Shown here one piece after another: positions 63,529 through 64,000 of a stretch of DNA of 64,000 nt. The stretch's first letter is position 1. Every line of letters begins with the position of its first letter. The notes under the pieces are model-generated. The model made no database searches and was not told the origin of the DNA. It saw nothing but the letters and a program-made list of their open reading frames with translations. Both the position numbers and the translations under genes were made by a program. Origin of the DNA: Chloroflexota bacterium (GTDB taxonomy: Bacteria; Chloroflexota; Anaerolineae; UBA7937; B3-Chlor); NCBI GenBank assembly GCA_030603665.1, contig JAUVXJ010000012.1:1-64000 (forward strand), read 5' to 3'.

Positions 63529-64000
63529 GTGCCCGAGGGCCAGAGAGTCATAGTGGTCATGCCGGCGTACAACGCGGCGCAGACGCTGGAGAAGACGTAC
63601 AACGATCTACCCCGGGATATCGTGGACGAGATCATCCTGGTGGATGACGTGAGCCAGGACGAGACCGTGGAGATAGCCCGTCGTTTGGGCTTGAAAGTTG
63701 TCATTCACGTCCAGAATACCGGCTACGGGGGAAACCAGAAGACCTGCTATCTCGAGGCGCTCAAGGACGGTGCGGACGTCGTAGTCATGTTGCACCCTGA
63801 CTACCAGTACGACTCCACGTTGGTCCCCGAGTTGATCCATCCCATCCTGGCGGGAGAGGCAGATCTGGTGCTGGGCTCCCGAGTGCTGGGTGGAGGCACT
63901 CTGGCAGGGGGGATGCCGGTCTACAAATACCTCTCCAACAGGTTCTTGACCCTGGTGGAGAATCTGGCGTTCCGGAAGCGCCTTTCCGAGTACCATACCG
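63529..64000 (+). CDS. GT2 glycosyltransferase, DPM1-like (cut by right edge)
   Basis: An open frame runs from GTG 63529 to the window end (157 codons). VIVVMPAYNAAQTLEKTYND, IILVDDVSQDET, NTGYGGNQKTCYLEAL and MLHPDYQYD are GT2 donor and metal motifs of the DPM1-like group, with HPDYQ in place of DADLQ. LVLGSRVLGGG follows. A strong ribosome site, TAAGGAGG (63516-63523), lies five bases ahead of the GTG, which decides the start; in-frame ATG 63508 is the alternative. It probably makes a lipid-linked sugar. The C-terminus is outside the window. Confidence 0.87.
   Translation, partial: MPEGQRVIVVMPAYNAAQTLEKTYNDLPRDIVDEIILVDDVSQDETVEIARRLGLKVVIHVQNTGYGGNQKTCYLEALKDGADVVVMLHPDYQYDSTLVPELIHPILAGEADLVLGSRVLGGGTLAGGMPVYKYLSNRFLTLVENLAFRKRLSEYHT

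Noticed and set aside
1..64000. CRISPR array, tRNA or rRNA genes
   Set aside because: No regularly spaced direct repeats and no recognisable tRNA or rRNA sequence were seen by eye. A covariance-model search was not possible here.

Overview
The window reads as one very large surface-glycan (cell-wall polysaccharide or glycoprotein glycan) locus. The DNA is GC-rich (roughly 60% by eye), starts are often GTG or TTG, and from base 228 to the right edge every gene lies on the + strand. DUF2079, DUF2142 and PMT_2/GT39-like giant membrane proteins occur together with GT2-DUF2304 pairs, paired type I phosphodiesterases, and secreted proteins with Pro-Thr (TPTPTP) linkers. This combination is typical of Chloroflexota, especially Anaerolineae-like bacteria. 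That assignment is inference from gene content; there is no rRNA or marker gene in the window. I saw no rRNA, tRNA or CRISPR array.

Layout. (1) Bases 1-140 hold the end of an insertion element: the first 23 codons of a minus-strand transposase running off the left edge, plus a duplicated terminal repeat. (2) 228-16160 holds soluble sugar-nucleotide and glycan assembly genes. These are GDP-mannose dehydratase and reductase (gmd/rmd, giving GDP-D-rhamnose), a TatD nuclease and a polyprenyl diphosphate synthase, one GT2 and three GT4 glycosyltransferases, and a Cys4-containing dTDP-rhamnose-4-epimerase-like SDR. A B12-type radical SAM enzyme, four SAM methyltransferases and a flippase-like UPF0104 protein complete it. 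(3) 16264-33269, behind a candidate promoter, holds a tandem pair of 724-residue membrane proteins, a PMT-like protein with duplicated C-terminal beta modules, and GT2-TM and GT-C-like proteins. It also holds a tightly coupled cassette phosphodiesterase/GT2/DUF2304/phosphodiesterase, a GT4 and a second UPF0104 protein. (4) 33660-40265 holds a GT2, a hexapeptide acyltransferase, a methyltransferase and two large membrane proteins, one YfhO-like. (5) 40365-43525 is an island of two secreted proteins, each with its own extended -10 promoter: a six-bladed PD40 propeller, and a purple-acid-phosphatase-like protein that has lost nearly all its metal ligands. (6) 43731-64000, behind another extended -10 promoter, holds GT2-TM and GT4 enzymes followed by eight large polytopic proteins (817, 895, 752, 527, 896, 795, 315 and 744 residues) and the start of a last GT2.

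How the genes may work together (inference): cytoplasmic enzymes make rhamnose-type nucleotide sugars and build methylated or acylated lipid-linked glycans on polyprenyl phosphate. The GT2-TM enzymes charge polyprenyl phosphate with single sugars, and the many GT-C-like proteins would use those donors on the outer face of the membrane. Six of these proteins carry ten copies of a ~130-residue beta-rich module, which may bind the acceptor glycan or protein. No Wzx/Wzy/Wzz, ABC exporter or STT3/PglB oligosaccharyltransferase was recognised, so export and final transfer remain open.

Candidates for something new are the inactive-looking phosphatase beside the PD40 propeller, the beta-module GT-C array, and the phosphodiesterase/GT2/DUF2304/phosphodiesterase cassette.
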